Below, one piece after another: positions 12,931 to 22,900 of a stretch of DNA of 64,000 nt (positions are counted from its first letter, which is position 1; every line of letters begins with the position of its first letter). Source of the DNA: Acanthococcus lagerstroemiae (taxonomy: Eukaryota; Arthropoda; Insecta; Hemiptera; Eriococcidae); NCBI GenBank assembly GCA_031841125.1, contig CM063109.1, forward strand, positions 4,068,321 through 4,132,320. Reading direction: 5' to 3'. The notes beneath the pieces were generated by a model that was not told the DNA's origin, did no database searches, and saw only the letters and a list, made by a program, of their open reading frames with translations. Position numbers and translations under genes: made by a program.

Positions 12931-13510
12931 ATTTTTCACATTGCGAATCACCTTTTTGGCTTATCAAATGTCGTTTTTAAGGGGCAAAACAGCTGTTCAT
13001 CAAAATCCCAAAGTCAGACTTGAAATTAGCGTGAACATTTGATTTCGGAACCTTGCTTTGCTATACCAGTTTAACATTCTGGCTTTTTAACCGTTGAAAG
13101 GTCTCTTTCGGTTCAGGAACATAAAATTTTCCCGATTGTACCAAAAGTGAAAAAATGGACCTTGTTCCACGCTCAAAGGTCATTCTAACAAGAAAAAAAA
13201 AGTTTGGTCCTAAATTCAATAGTCAGATTTGAAATCTACACAAAAAACTGGTTCAGGACCTCACATCTATTTTTTACCAATTGTAAACAGTCTAGAAATG
13301 AGTCTCAGAAACAACCAAAATGGCCCATCGTAAGACCATGAAAAAGAAAATTCGGAATATTTTTGATGCTAGATTCTGATTCAACGCGAAAAAATAATTC
13401 AGGACGCGTGCGGATCAGAATTCTTTATTTTAGTGTTCCACATTATGATCAATGATCAGCTCACCGTTGATCATTCTCATGGACAACTAATATACGTTGT
13501 TTTTTTTTCA
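12930..13510. other. degenerate repeat-like AT-rich sequence
   Basis: Phrases such as 'AGTCAGACTTGAAAT', 'AGTCAGATTTGAAAT' and 'GGTTCAGGAC' recur at loose intervals, as in copy A just upstream. This suggests a decayed tandem or dispersed repeat. There is no coding signal. Confidence 0.35.
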
Positions 13511-13514
13511 TTTG

Positions 13515-13716
13515 TGCTCTCAATCCGAGCCCTGGAATCCGCCCTTTCGAGCATTACCTCAGAGACGTTGGGGAGACTGTTAGGGCTGTCTTAGCCCTCT
13601 TCTCTTTCAGCCGAAAAACCGGCCCAAGTCGAAATGTAGCGAGTTGCTACGAGGGCTCGAGCCCGGGACCTCCGGATTCCGAGACCAGCGCGCTATCCAC
13701 TCGGTCAACCGGTACA
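13515..13716 (-). mobile_element. tRNA-derived SINE, copy 1
   Basis: On the minus strand the head reads as a tRNA-like promoter. It has an A-box-like GACCGAGTGGATAGCGCGC and, about 30 bases later, a B-box-like GGGCTCGAGCCC. A non-tRNA body of about 110 bases follows, containing CAGCCCTAACAGTCTCCCC, and ends in GAGAGCACAAATGAAA. Copies with the same layout lie at 14990-15191 and 58693-58896, and a tail fragment lies at 50071-50126. Such elements are transcribed by RNA polymerase III and mobilised by LINE machinery. Confidence 0.8.
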
Positions 13717-13959
13717 CGTAAGAGTATTTTTTTAAAATCATGCTGGGGCTGCGAAAGCTGTACTTACAAAGTCAGGTACACTTTATGGGTCTTATAATAT
13801 AGGAATCTTTCAAAAGGTCAGACCGTCAGAGATTCAAAATGTACACAGATAAGTAGAAAAAGAATCAAAGGAGAAAACACTTTTCCAATAACACCATCAG
13901 GCGTAATATAATATGAGGAACATCGATATAATGAAGTGACAGTGATTCGGGTACGTAAT

Positions 13960-14880
13960 CTAGGAGTCACGAGTTAACGGAAGTGTCATTACGAAGGGTA
14001 AAAAGAGATCGACGAGTGGGCCGTTGGTTTCGAGAGAATTGGCAGTTTCGAGGATGACGTATCGACTCCTTACAATTCCGGGTATAACTATACACCCATC
14101 TATTTCACTTATTGTGCCCGAAAACGAAAAATTCTTCGCGGAATTACTACATTGCCGGCGGTTATCGTTTTCATTATAGCTTGTCAGCGACGAGGCGAAA
14201 AACAAACTTGGGTTCCTTCAAAATGGGTGAAAATTCAGCGCCACGTTTAAGCCGATGCGAGAAACATATACACGCATTTCAAAAGGCCAGCGAGCGCGCC
14301 TCTTCGCAGTAAACTCTCCAGGCGGTTAATTGCGACTGTTGCGATAAAATATGAAAGGCGATGTGATTACACATATTATACATACGTACACATGCACGCA
14401 TGAACACGCGAAACCCGAAAAACTAATTCAAACGAAAACGGTAATTCAATTTTCAGAAACCCCAACCGAGTTACCTATCTATAATTTCTTCGTAAGGGTT
14501 TAAAAAGACAGAGCGGGTAAACATGTATGGAGAGAAAACGTGTTCGCCGAAAGAAGTATCATTTTTCTCAGTCTTTTCCTGCAAAGCACTCTGTAGGTAT
14601 TAGGTACCTTGTACGTTTTACAGCGCCGTGCACGCGCGCGGTGAGTGTGGAATTTCAACCGCGAACCTCATGATGTTTGCCTAATATCGAGAGACGAGCA
14701 AATAATTACGTCATGCGAGGATATATCCGCGAACGTGCCGAATTCCGCGTTTATTAGTCGCGGTCTGGCCAGAATCAATCCGAAGGTGTAACCCTGGCGA
14801 ACAATACAGTGCTCAATACAGAAATCACACGATGCCATGGCTGTTCTCACCTGGCACTTCAGTGGTCGCTAGCCGTCGTC
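13960..14880. other. mixed-composition DNA without a supported gene
   Basis: CpG content is somewhat higher than average around 14600-14850. Minus-strand frames at 13960-14205 and 14668-14850 are open but short and unrecognised. A donor-like GTGAGAAC on the minus strand at about 14851 lies next to a LINE tail and is not supported by an acceptor. Confidence 0.35.
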
Positions 14881-14886
14881 AGTCAT

Positions 14887-14989
14887 TTCAAGTTCAAGTT
14901 CAATTAGCCTTTATTACATCATTCATTGTATGTTTACATTATAATTACTTATATTAACTAGTTAGCCCTTTATATTCTCTTTTCACTTA
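14887..14989 (-). mobile_element. LINE 3' tail (minus strand)
   Basis: On the minus strand the sequence ends in the short tandem tail TTGAACTTGAACTTGAA after TAATAAAGGC. Many L2/RTE-type LINEs end this way. It lies directly downstream, in minus-strand order, of the coding remnants at 15192-15440, with SINE copy 2 inserted between. I therefore read it as the 3' end of that LINE. Confidence 0.5.
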
Positions 14990-15191
14990 GCTCTCAACCC
15001 GAGCCCTGGAATCCGCCCTTTCGAGCATTACCTCAGAGACGTTGGGTAGACTGTTAGGGCTGTCTTAGCCCTCTCCTTTTCTTGGCGAAATACCGGCTTA
15101 GGTCGAAATGTAGCGAGTTGCTACGTGGGCTCGAACCCGGGACCTCCGGATTCCGAGACCAGCGCGCTATCCACTCGGCCAACCGGACCCC
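14990..15191 (-). mobile_element. tRNA-derived SINE, copy 2
   Basis: This is a well preserved copy. On the minus strand it starts GGTCCGGTTGGCCGAGTGG, has an A-box-like TGGCCGAGTGG and a B-box-like GGGTTCGAGCCC, and ends at GGGTTGAGAGC. It is inserted between the coding remnant and the 3' tail of a minus-strand LINE, so it is younger than that LINE. Its composition is far more GC-rich than the surroundings. Confidence 0.85.
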
Positions 15192-15440
15192 TTGGCCGTT
15201 TATACTGGACATAGGTCTCTCTCAATCTGGCCCATTCAAGCCGGTCATATGCCACTCTATAATACAACTTGTTTTTCAGCATTCTTTCAATTTCCTCCAC
15301 CACCTTGCTTTCTGTCTTCCCTTTTTTCTCTTTCCGTATATGTACTATCCAATTCGTTAGTTTTGCTGCCCATGTTTCACATCCCATTCTTGCTACATGT
15401 CCAGCCCAGTCCCACTTCACTTTTTCACTGTTTTTTACCT
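15192..15440 (-). pseudogene. LINE ORF2 C-terminal remnant
   Basis: The minus-strand translation contains KWDWAGHVARMGCETWAAKL, the 'K-W-x-W-A-G-H-V-A-R-M' block found just after the RT domain of many arthropod LINE proteins, followed by a lysine-rich stretch. The RT palm of what is probably the same element lies at 17200-17372. Between them sit a MITE (15537-16150) and a mariner (to 16927). The fragment is non-functional. Confidence 0.65.
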
Positions 15441-15536
15441 TTAATTTAATTTAATCTTTTAGTTCTATACTCAATATCGATATTTCTATCGCATTTCGGG
15501 TAGTCTCTATCATCTTGCTTATTATTTTTGTTAGTG

Positions 15537-16150
15537 CAGGGTGTCTAACAAAATCGAATTTTGAAAGTAAATGACCTTTAAATGACCTTTTTTCTCCAAT
15601 TTGCTAGGGATGCTATGAATACGCTGAAATGAAAATATACAATATGGGTATCATTTTAAACAAAAAATTAAGCTGGATACACTACAATAATTTTTATCCA
15701 ATTCCAAAATTAACGATATAGCAAAGTATCCACCAGAAGTCCAATCTTCTTTTTAGTAGGAGATGCACTCAAGAGATATTGCTCCTATTTGTAATTTTTT
15801 GATGATTAGTGAATGTGATGCGGGCAAGAAAAAGGGTTAGGAACGTCCCTTTTACGAAAAAAAAAATTGAAAAAGAAGCAGAATTGGTGAGAATATGCAA
15901 AATGAAGCGGTGCTCATTTCACTTAGAACTCTGTGATTCGTGGAGATCTTTTGATACTTCTGGAATATACGCCATAGATAGAAATATACATTCGCATAAA
16001 AATTACAGCCCTGGTCACTATAATAGAATTTTCCAATTCTCAATTCTTTCTTCACTCATTCAATGTATATTTGGCTGATTTTTAAATATTTAAATGACCA
16101 TGATTGAAAATAAATGTCTTTAAATGACTTAAATGACCGTTAGACCACTG
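15537..16150. mobile_element. MITE with CAGGGTGTCTAAC / CAGTGGTCTAAC ends
   Basis: The left end CAGGGTGTCTAACAAAATCG and the right end (reverse complement CAGTGGTCTAACGGTCATTT) form imperfect terminal inverted repeats. Both subterminal regions carry repeated AAATGACCTTTAAATGACC-like phrases, a pattern I associate with non-autonomous DNA elements in many invertebrates. A clean target duplication is not visible. The right end abuts the 5' side of the mariner remnant, whose own left terminus is missing. Confidence 0.55.
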
Positions 16151-16927
16151 AAGAAGTGAAGCGATATATACGCTAAATCCGTCTGACGTGAAGGTTCGTT
16201 CTGTGATTGAATTTTTATACGCGAGAAAATGTTTACCGATTCAAATTCATCGCCAACTAATCGAGGTATATAATCCAGATGTAATGAGAATCCAACATGT
16301 GCGGAAATGGTGCAGAGAATTCCGAAATGGGACAACGAATATCGAGGATGAGGAGCGTTCCGGTAGGCCATCACTGATCACAGATGAACTCTTCGCGCGC
16401 CTGGACGCTAGGCTTCATTCCATTCTTCTGTTATGTTCAGCATTTCGTCAGGTCAGCAGAGGTACTCTTTTCTCTGTTATTCATGATCGACTTCATAACC
16501 GAAAAATTTGTGTCTATTGGGTTCCGAAGAAAACGCCAAGCCCCATGCAACCCATGAAACATGTGACCTGGTCAAAAAATTTGGATGGGATTGCCTCCCC
16601 CACTCAGCCAGCAAGCAGCCCAGATTTGACCTCCAGCGATTTTCACCTCTTTCCCGCTCTCAAAACTGAACTTAGGACGGCATTTCAACACGGACAAAGA
16701 CCTGAAAAATCACGTCATCGAGTACTTCGAAAATTTGGACGAAAATCACTACGAGACGGATGTCTATAAGTTAATTCATAGCTTGAATACATGTACGAAT
16801 GTTTTTGGAAACTATATAGAAAAATAGTAAAACATTCAAGGATTTCCAATTTTTTCCTGTTCTGCATTACCTCTTTTAGTTTTTTTTTCATGATATTGAG
16901 AACCTTACTTTTTAAACGACCCTCGTG
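16151..16927 (+). pseudogene. mariner transposase remnant, internally deleted
   Basis: The frame at 16188-16769 begins with the mariner N-terminal HTH region (RSVIEFLYARKCLPIQIHRQ, then VRKWCREFRNG, then DEERSGRPSLITD). It ends with the C-terminal region (ASSPDLTSSDFHLF, where the family usually has YSPDLAPSDFHLF), and the following frame continues into the terminal helix. The middle of the catalytic domain is missing, including the first Asp motif and the HDNARPH-type motif, which is about one third of the usual ~345 residues. The right end CTTTTTAAACGACCCTCGTG followed by TA at 16928 looks like a mariner TIR; no left TIR is present. Confidence 0.8.
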
Positions 16928-16929
16928 TA

Positions 16930-17460
16930 TGATAATGGTGGGAGTACGCAGTAATTGAGGATTGCCCTCTTTGCTCTGTTACTGTATTTTCCTTTGAATA
17001 AGTATCCCAAGGATCAATACTTTCTCCACGCCGATGATATTCTCCGGTTCACTTTCCTTTCTGTTTTGTTTTCCATGGATATCATTAGCCCCAAGTATAC
17101 CTTTTCTATTCTCTGAATCTCCTTCTTTTCCATAGTTATACTCAGCGATGCTTCCTTTTTAACCATTAATATCTTGGTTTTTTTATGTTCATATTTAGTC
17201 CCGCCTCATTTCTCTGGGTACTTTCTTATTATTACTAGATCGTCCGCAAATCTTCGTTTGCTCAACCTTTTTCCATTTATTTTAATTCCTCGTTCCCTCC
17301 AGTCCAGGCTCTTGAATATTTCCTCCAGCGCATTGCAGAATAGTACTGATGATAGGGGATCGCCTTGTTCTATTCCTTTTTTGATATGGAAGTATTCTCC
17401 TAGTTTTTTATCTCTTATTCTTGCTTCAAGATCCGTATAATATCTTGTATCACCTCTCTA
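16930..17460 (-). pseudogene. LINE reverse transcriptase remnant (minus strand)
   Basis: The minus-strand translation reads GIEQGDPLSSVLFCNALEEI, then a short gap, then RRFADDLVII with FADD at 17250-17239. These are the conserved QGDPLSP and F/YADD motifs of a non-LTR reverse transcriptase. The spacing and the 'DW--RGIKINGK-L' linker fit RTE/L2-like arthropod LINEs. With 15192-15440 and 14887-14989 it outlines one old LINE of at least 2.5 kb, cut by three later insertions. Confidence 0.75.
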
Positions 17461-17464
17461 TATT

Positions 17465-17810
17465 CCCTGGGTACACCTAGTCATTTACTTTGATTAAATA
17501 AGTTGTCGACTCGTGTCGCCACAGGACGAGACAATCGATCGAATAACGCAGTTTGTAAGCTCAAAATGAGCGGGTGTCGGCTTACAGAGGGCGGTTTACA
17601 GCTGCGATACGGTTCATCGTACTCGAGGCTAAGATAACCCGACCGTTTGTAAGGTGTCGGGGATGAGATGGGCAAAGGATCGCGACTCATCTAATAAATG
17701 ATGTAACGCGAAAGCCAAGAGGCACTTGCTGTAACCAGTGAGATGACGAGGATATTGAACATCGGGGCCTATCGAATTCCCAGTAGCTTTCAAAAACTGC
17801 ACAAACCAAA
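17465..17810. other. short GC-richer segment, no gene assigned
   Basis: It lies between the minus-strand LINE remnant and the 5' end of the truncated plus-strand LINE. Minus-strand frames of 60-70 codons are open (17481-17690 and 17629-17847) but not recognised. This may be original host sequence between two insertions. Confidence 0.3.
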
Positions 17811-17821
17811 AAAGAGCCTCA

Positions 17822-18271
17822 ATGAACGACAATAGTAAGTTTCTCAACTATGCCAAAGCAGACTTTTTAAGCATGTATTGTAAGTTTCGGAACATAAACT
17901 GGTCTCCTCTTTATACGATCGAAAATAGTGACAGCGCTGTCGCGTATTTCAGCGAACAAGTTCAAAAGGTGATAACAGATACAGTCCCACTCAAAGAAAA
18001 AAAAAACAACTCTTATCCTAAGTGGTTCACTCGTGAACTGGTTCAAAATTTAAGGAAAAAGGAAAAGTACCGTCTCAAGTTCAAGAAAACAGGAAACAAT
18101 ATGTATCTTTTTGCGTTTCAGGACCAGCGGAGAAAAGTCAAACAGTTGATAAAGAAAGCTCGGAAATCTTTCGAAATTAGTGCAGAGAACAGTATAAAAG
18201 AGAACCCCAGACGATTCTGGTCTTACGTTAACAGTAAAAGAAAAAAAGGAATAAATGCAAACACATATATG
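17822..18271 (+). pseudogene. Jockey/CR1-like LINE ORF2, 5' part (split by LTR element)
   Basis: 150 codons encode the region between endonuclease and RT of a non-LTR element. Seen are the lysine-rich KWFTRELVQNLRKKEKYRLK, KKARKSFEISAEN and NPRRFWSYVNSKRKK, the last being the usual lead-in to the RT domain. The endonuclease domain is absent, so the LINE was 5'-truncated on insertion, as is common. The frame runs exactly into the TATG duplication at 18268-18271 and continues in the same frame at 23401 beyond the LTR element. I chose the ATG at 17822 only as the start of the open stretch; the true protein began further upstream. Confidence 0.85.
18268..18271. repeat. target-site duplication TATG, left copy
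   Basis: TATG directly before the 5' LTR repeats at 23397-23400 directly after the 3' LTR. A 4-bp duplication fits a Ty3/gypsy integrase. Removing the element and one copy leaves the LINE reading frame continuous. Confidence 0.9.
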
Positions 18272-18561
18272 TGTAAGATTCATTTACTCGCTATTATTCT
18301 TATCTCCCTCTGAATCTTGTTCTTTCCCATTTATCGTTTATTCGCTCTCTATTACCTGATTAATCTTGTCATATCTAAACGCTTTTTCCTTGATACACTT
18401 TCGTTTCATAATTCAGTGTGCTCTCTGTCGCTCTGTTGACCGTTCGTTTTTCTCACTCAGAAACGACTTGTTTTTGGAATTAGCTGTTAATTTACAAATA
18501 AAGCTCATTCCTTCAGTCGTTTCGCCTTTATTGATCGCTCGTCGCACTCAGAAATATTATA
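18272..18561 (+). repeat. 5' LTR (290 bp)
   Basis: It begins TGTAAGATTC and ends AAATATTATA, without the usual terminal CA. It is identical by eye to 23107-23396. AATAAA lies at about 18491-18496, as expected of a poly(A) signal inside R. TCACTCAG near 18453-18460 is initiator-like. If transcription starts there, U3 is roughly 187 bases and R plus U5 roughly 103. Confidence 0.95.
18469..18481 (+). promoter_or_regulatory. putative self-primer segment in the LTR
   Basis: The 13 bases TGTTTTTGGAATT are the exact reverse complement of 18562-18574, which begins at the first base after the LTR. In Tf1 and relatives the 5' end of the element RNA folds back on such a site, is cleaved by RNase H, and primes minus-strand DNA synthesis. 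By analogy, cleavage would fall after 18481. The mechanism is inferred; the complementarity is directly visible. Confidence 0.6.
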
Positions 18562-18574
18562 AATTCCAAAAACA
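18562..18574 (+). promoter_or_regulatory. putative primer-binding site for self-priming
   Basis: AATTCCAAAAACA starts directly after the 5' LTR, where a primer-binding site must be. It lacks the leading TGG expected if a tRNA 3' CCA end were used, and no TGG occurs within the next 15 bases. It pairs perfectly over 13 bases with 18469-18481. Use of an internal tRNA fragment, as in copia, cannot be excluded by eye. Confidence 0.6.
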
Positions 18575-18734
18575 TCTACTGTTTCGTGAATTTCGCTTTT
18601 AACCTTTTATTTCACTCTCAAGATTTTTTTTTCTCGAATTGTGCATTCGTCTTTGAATATTTTGTTCGTAACCGATTTTTTTTTCTCCTCAAGAACTTTA
18701 TTTACTGTTCGAATTTTTCATCTTCTTACTGATC

Positions 18735-19929
18735 ATGTCAACTCGAATCACGTTTACTTTCGCTAGCGAAGCTTCTCTGTTGAGCCCAAAGACTACTGTC
18801 ATCCATGTCAAAACTATGCAACTGGTACAGGATGGTCCGGTCTATGCGTTCCCGCCGGATCTACAGGCTGTCGAACTACACCAAGAATTGCTCTCAACCG
18901 CAGCAGGTAAACTTGTAAAAAAGGCTCTTGATACACGCGGAAAATTTCGAACCGTCCACATTACCTGCACCTCGGATCTCTTTATAAAATATGTCGATAC
19001 TGACGGCAACCCTGTTTTCATGGACACGCTTCTCGAAGAATGGAGACCACCGGCACGCTCTGCAGCATACTCCACTATGTCATCCTCCAACACCGCTCTC
19101 AACCTAAATGATGTACAACCAACACAGGAGGAACCAAAAAGGAAATCTTTATCATCAATTACAAAGGATATGGTCCTTGAGAAGTTTGGTAAAAGTCAAG
19201 TTAATGCAGCGTCATGGATAGACATTTTTGAATCAGAATGTGCCCGGTTGGACATTGAAGAGGGAAGATATTGGGAAGCCTTACGTCTTTTTCTGGAGGG
19301 TCACGCTTTGAGTTGGTACGATTCACGACGCCAAACTCTCAGGGATTCAACTTGGAATTCGTGGAGAGCGCTCTTTCTAGATTCGTTTGCACCAAAGGGT
19401 TGGTCCGATGTTCGCGCTGCACTCTCTTTTCGCTACATTTCCGGTTCACTGGTGGAATATGCGATTCGCAAAGAAAATTTATTGATTAATATGTATCGTA
19501 GGATTGACGAAGAGATGCGCATATTGTTAATCACCGCCAACCTACCCTACACAGTTCAAGAAAAGCTTGATCGCTCTGAAATACCATCCGTAAGTGAATT
19601 ATTTAAAAAATTAAACGTGATTGATCGTCCCACTCGCTCTATTCGTTCGCCAAATGACCCGTTGCCTCGCTCAAATAATAGTAACGCAGCTAACGCATCT
19701 GCTTCAATTAAACTTCGCGTACCTTGCGGATATTGTGTAAAAAAAGGGCTTTGAACGTTTCCACGCTGAATCAAATTGTATTACAAAAACGCTTGATCAG
19801 AAACGTAATGCAAATAAATTTAACGTAAATACTGACTCGAATAGTCAGAAGTCAAAAAACCATGTAATGAATAGTTTAGATGTTAACAAAGTTCTTGACG
19901 AAATCGAAGTACAGTCAAAAAACGTGTAA
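18735..19929 (+). pseudogene. gag-like polyprotein with one-base frame disruption
   Basis: Starts at ATG 18735 and is open for 339 codons to a TGA at 19752-19754. A capsid-like helical region lies at about residues 160-290, beginning WIDIFESECARLDIEEGRYW. The last residues start a zinc knuckle (C331, C334), but the frame stops in the middle of it, right after an A7-G3 run. Reading on in the +1 frame supplies the remaining H and C of the knuckle and stays open to TAA at 19927. The natural gag therefore most likely ends at 19929 and this copy carries one extra base in the A-run (19739-19745). Alternatives are a homopolymer sequencing or assembly error, or a programmed +1 shift. Gag forms the virus-like particle in the cytoplasm. 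Confidence 0.8.
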
Positions 19930-22900
19930 GCCCTCCGCTTATTTTATTGGATTTTGCTTGCGGGGATTTTTGTGGAAAATCTTTATACGACCCTGGATCA
20001 AACTCTTCTGCAATTACGCTGGATACTCTTAAAAAAATTAAAAATTCCACATACCTCAAAAAGCCGGGCAGGTTCAGTACTATGAGCGGGACAGGGCAGT
20101 TATTAGGTTATACTATTATTACTGTAACAATAGGGAATATTACGCACAAAGTTTTAGTTTCGGTCCTTGATTCGAACTTTCGTCATTTTGACTTTGTGTT
20201 GGGTCTTGATTTAATTCCGTTATTTAAATTGCGTTTAGACGAAAACCTTAAATTGTCTCAGTCTAATAACGTAAAATTTTTGGCGCTAGATATCAATACA
20301 CAAACTTTTAACTTTCTCGATATTGAAAGACTAGATGATAAAATTTCACATTTGCAACTGGATAAAAAAGATAAAGTAAAACAATTAATTCTAAGTAATA
20401 GTAAAGTTTTTGCTAAACACGCTTTCGACATCGGAAACGTAGTGAACTATGAATGTAAAATTGAATTATCAAGTAATAGGTTTGTGGCTAAGAAACCTTA
20501 TCGCTGTACGTACGAAGATCAGAATGAGATTGATCATCAGGTCAGTGAACTTCTTAAATATAATATGATTACCGAAAGTAGGTCACCGTTTGCATCACCT
20601 GTTACTATGCAGTATAAAAAAGTTGGCTTGGGTCCAGTTAAGAAAAAAACTCGTATGTGCTGCGATTATCGGGTATTGAACAAAAATGTAATTCCTGAGA
20701 ACCAACCGTTTCCTCTAATCGACGAAATTATTACTGAAAGTAGAGGGTGCTCTTGGTACTCTGCGTTCGATATTAACGCGGCCTTTTGGTCGATCCCGGT
20801 TAACCCTGCAGATCAGCCTAAGACTGCATTCATAACCCAGCATGGACAATATCAGTGGCGATATATGCCTTTCGGTTTAAAAACGGCCCCAGCCACCTTT
20901 CAACGCATCTTAAGCGGTATTTTACGTCGTTATAATTTGTCTCATTTTTGCATTAACTACCTTGACGACATTTTAATATTTTCGCATTCTTTCGAGGAAC
21001 ATTTAAATCATATTAAATTGTTGTTTAAGGCGATTTATGAAGAAGGATTTCGTTTAAGTTTTAAGAAATGTAAGTTTGCACTTAAGAACATTGAGTATCT
21101 TGGTCATGTTTTAGGTTCAGATTCTGTACAACCTATGAACGATAATCTTGTCGCTATTAATAATTTTCCTGTTCCTGAATCGCGTCGAAATGTTCGCCAG
21201 TTCCTCGGCAAAATTAATTTTTATCGTAAGTTTATCCCACACTCAGTTCAACTTCTCGAACCTTTCCATAATTTGTTACGAAAAAATGTCTCGTTCTCTT
21301 GGTCCCCTGCTTGCCAAGACTCATTCAATACAGTTAAGCGTCTTCTTACGTCTGCACCCATCCTGGCAATTTTTGATCGCACAAAACCTATCTTCATCTA
21401 TACAGACGCCAGTGGAGTGGGGATAGGGGCTGTTCTAAAACAGAGACAAGATGATGGGAGTGAAAAACCTGTCGCCTTTTTCTCCAGAAAGCTTTCGGAA
21501 GGTCAGCGTAAAAAGAAGGCTATCTATATTGAGGGTTTGGCAATTAAAGAGGCCATACGTTTTTGGAAATATTGGCTGATCGGTCGTCATTTCACCCTGA
21601 TTACCGACCATAAGCCCCTTGAGCATCTGAACCTCAAGGCTCGAACTGATGAAGAGTTAGGCGATCTCGCTCATGAGCTTCTTCAGTTTGACTTTGATGT
21701 TCTGTATCGCCCTGGGTCCTTTAATTCTGAAGCGGATTGTCTCTCTCGTAATCCAGTCCTAGACTCTCCTGCCGATGACTCTCCTGAGTTGCCTATCCTT
21801 CGTTCCTTCAATTTTCTCTCCTTGGACGACATTCGACACAGTCAGCGTTCTGTTTCTCGTTTAGACTCTGACACTGTGAAGTCAGGAGTTTTGTTTCGTA
21901 CATTTAAAGGAAGATCGTATATTATTATTGATCCAATTTTAGGTGAAAAATTAGCTAATTACGTACATGAAAATTATGGCCACGTAGGTACAAAGCACGT
22001 AATGTTAATACTTCGAAAACACTTCCACTTTCATGGAATGTCCCGTATCATTCAGAAGGTATGTAAACATTGTACCATTTGTATCGAAAATAAGACTCGT
22101 CGTCCTCGTCGCAGCGGTAAGTTAGGTTTCCTGGGACCTGCTACTACCCCTTTCGAAATTATGTCCCTTGACACGGTAGGTGGTTTTGGTGGCAGTCGTT
22201 CTCAAAAAAAATACTTGCACATCCTTGTAGATCATTTCACGCGCTATGCCTTTATCCTATGTTCCAAAGGTCAGTCCTCTCGTGAGATGATCTCACTAAT
22301 CGATTCAGTTCACAAGCGTTATCCTATGGGTACGCTTCTGACTGATCAGTATGGAGGGCTCACATCTGACGAGTTCCAATCTTATTGTAAGTCTGCAGGG
22401 ATCTTTCATATGTTTGTAGCTGTCGATTGTGCGTTCTCTAATGGTTTGAATGAAAGACTCGGACAAACTTTAGTGAATCGCATTCGATGCAAACGTAATG
22501 CAAATCCTCAGTCTACCAGGGCATGGTCTACTCTCGCCTATCAATGTGTCTCAGAATATAACAATTCACCGCATAGTGTCACCACTTTTCCTCCTTCTTA
22601 TCTACTCTTTGGTCACTCTTCCAATCTTGTTCCCGATCTTCTTTGTGATCCCCCTAATCTTACCGCTGACCGTGAAACAGCATTATGCAATACAATTAAG
22701 TCGCATGAATATAATAAAAAATGTTTCGATATCAATAAGACGTCGGAAAATTTTTCCGTTGGAGATATTGTATTCATCGACAACGGTAACAAATTAAACC
22801 GTGAAAAATTAGATAAAGTTCGTATTGGTCCTTTTGTAATATCTCGAAAGTTATCTGATCATGTATTTGAAATTGATTTAAACCGCTCGGGACCGTTTTC

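Noticed and set aside
13640..13712. tRNA gene
   Set aside because: The A and B boxes are present, but the sequence does not form a complete tRNA and is repeated with a common non-tRNA body: it is a SINE head.
14620..14660. 17-nt micro-exon between TTTTACAG and GTGAGTGTGG
   Set aside because: Too short to judge; such pairs occur by chance in tens of kilobases.
14851..14890. Minus-strand exon ending CCAG|GTGAGAAC
   Set aside because: The upstream side is the 3' tail of a LINE and provides no acceptor.
18366..18602. Open frame repeated almost exactly at 23201-23437
   Set aside because: Both frames lie inside the two identical LTRs; the similarity is the LTR duplication, not a gene pair.
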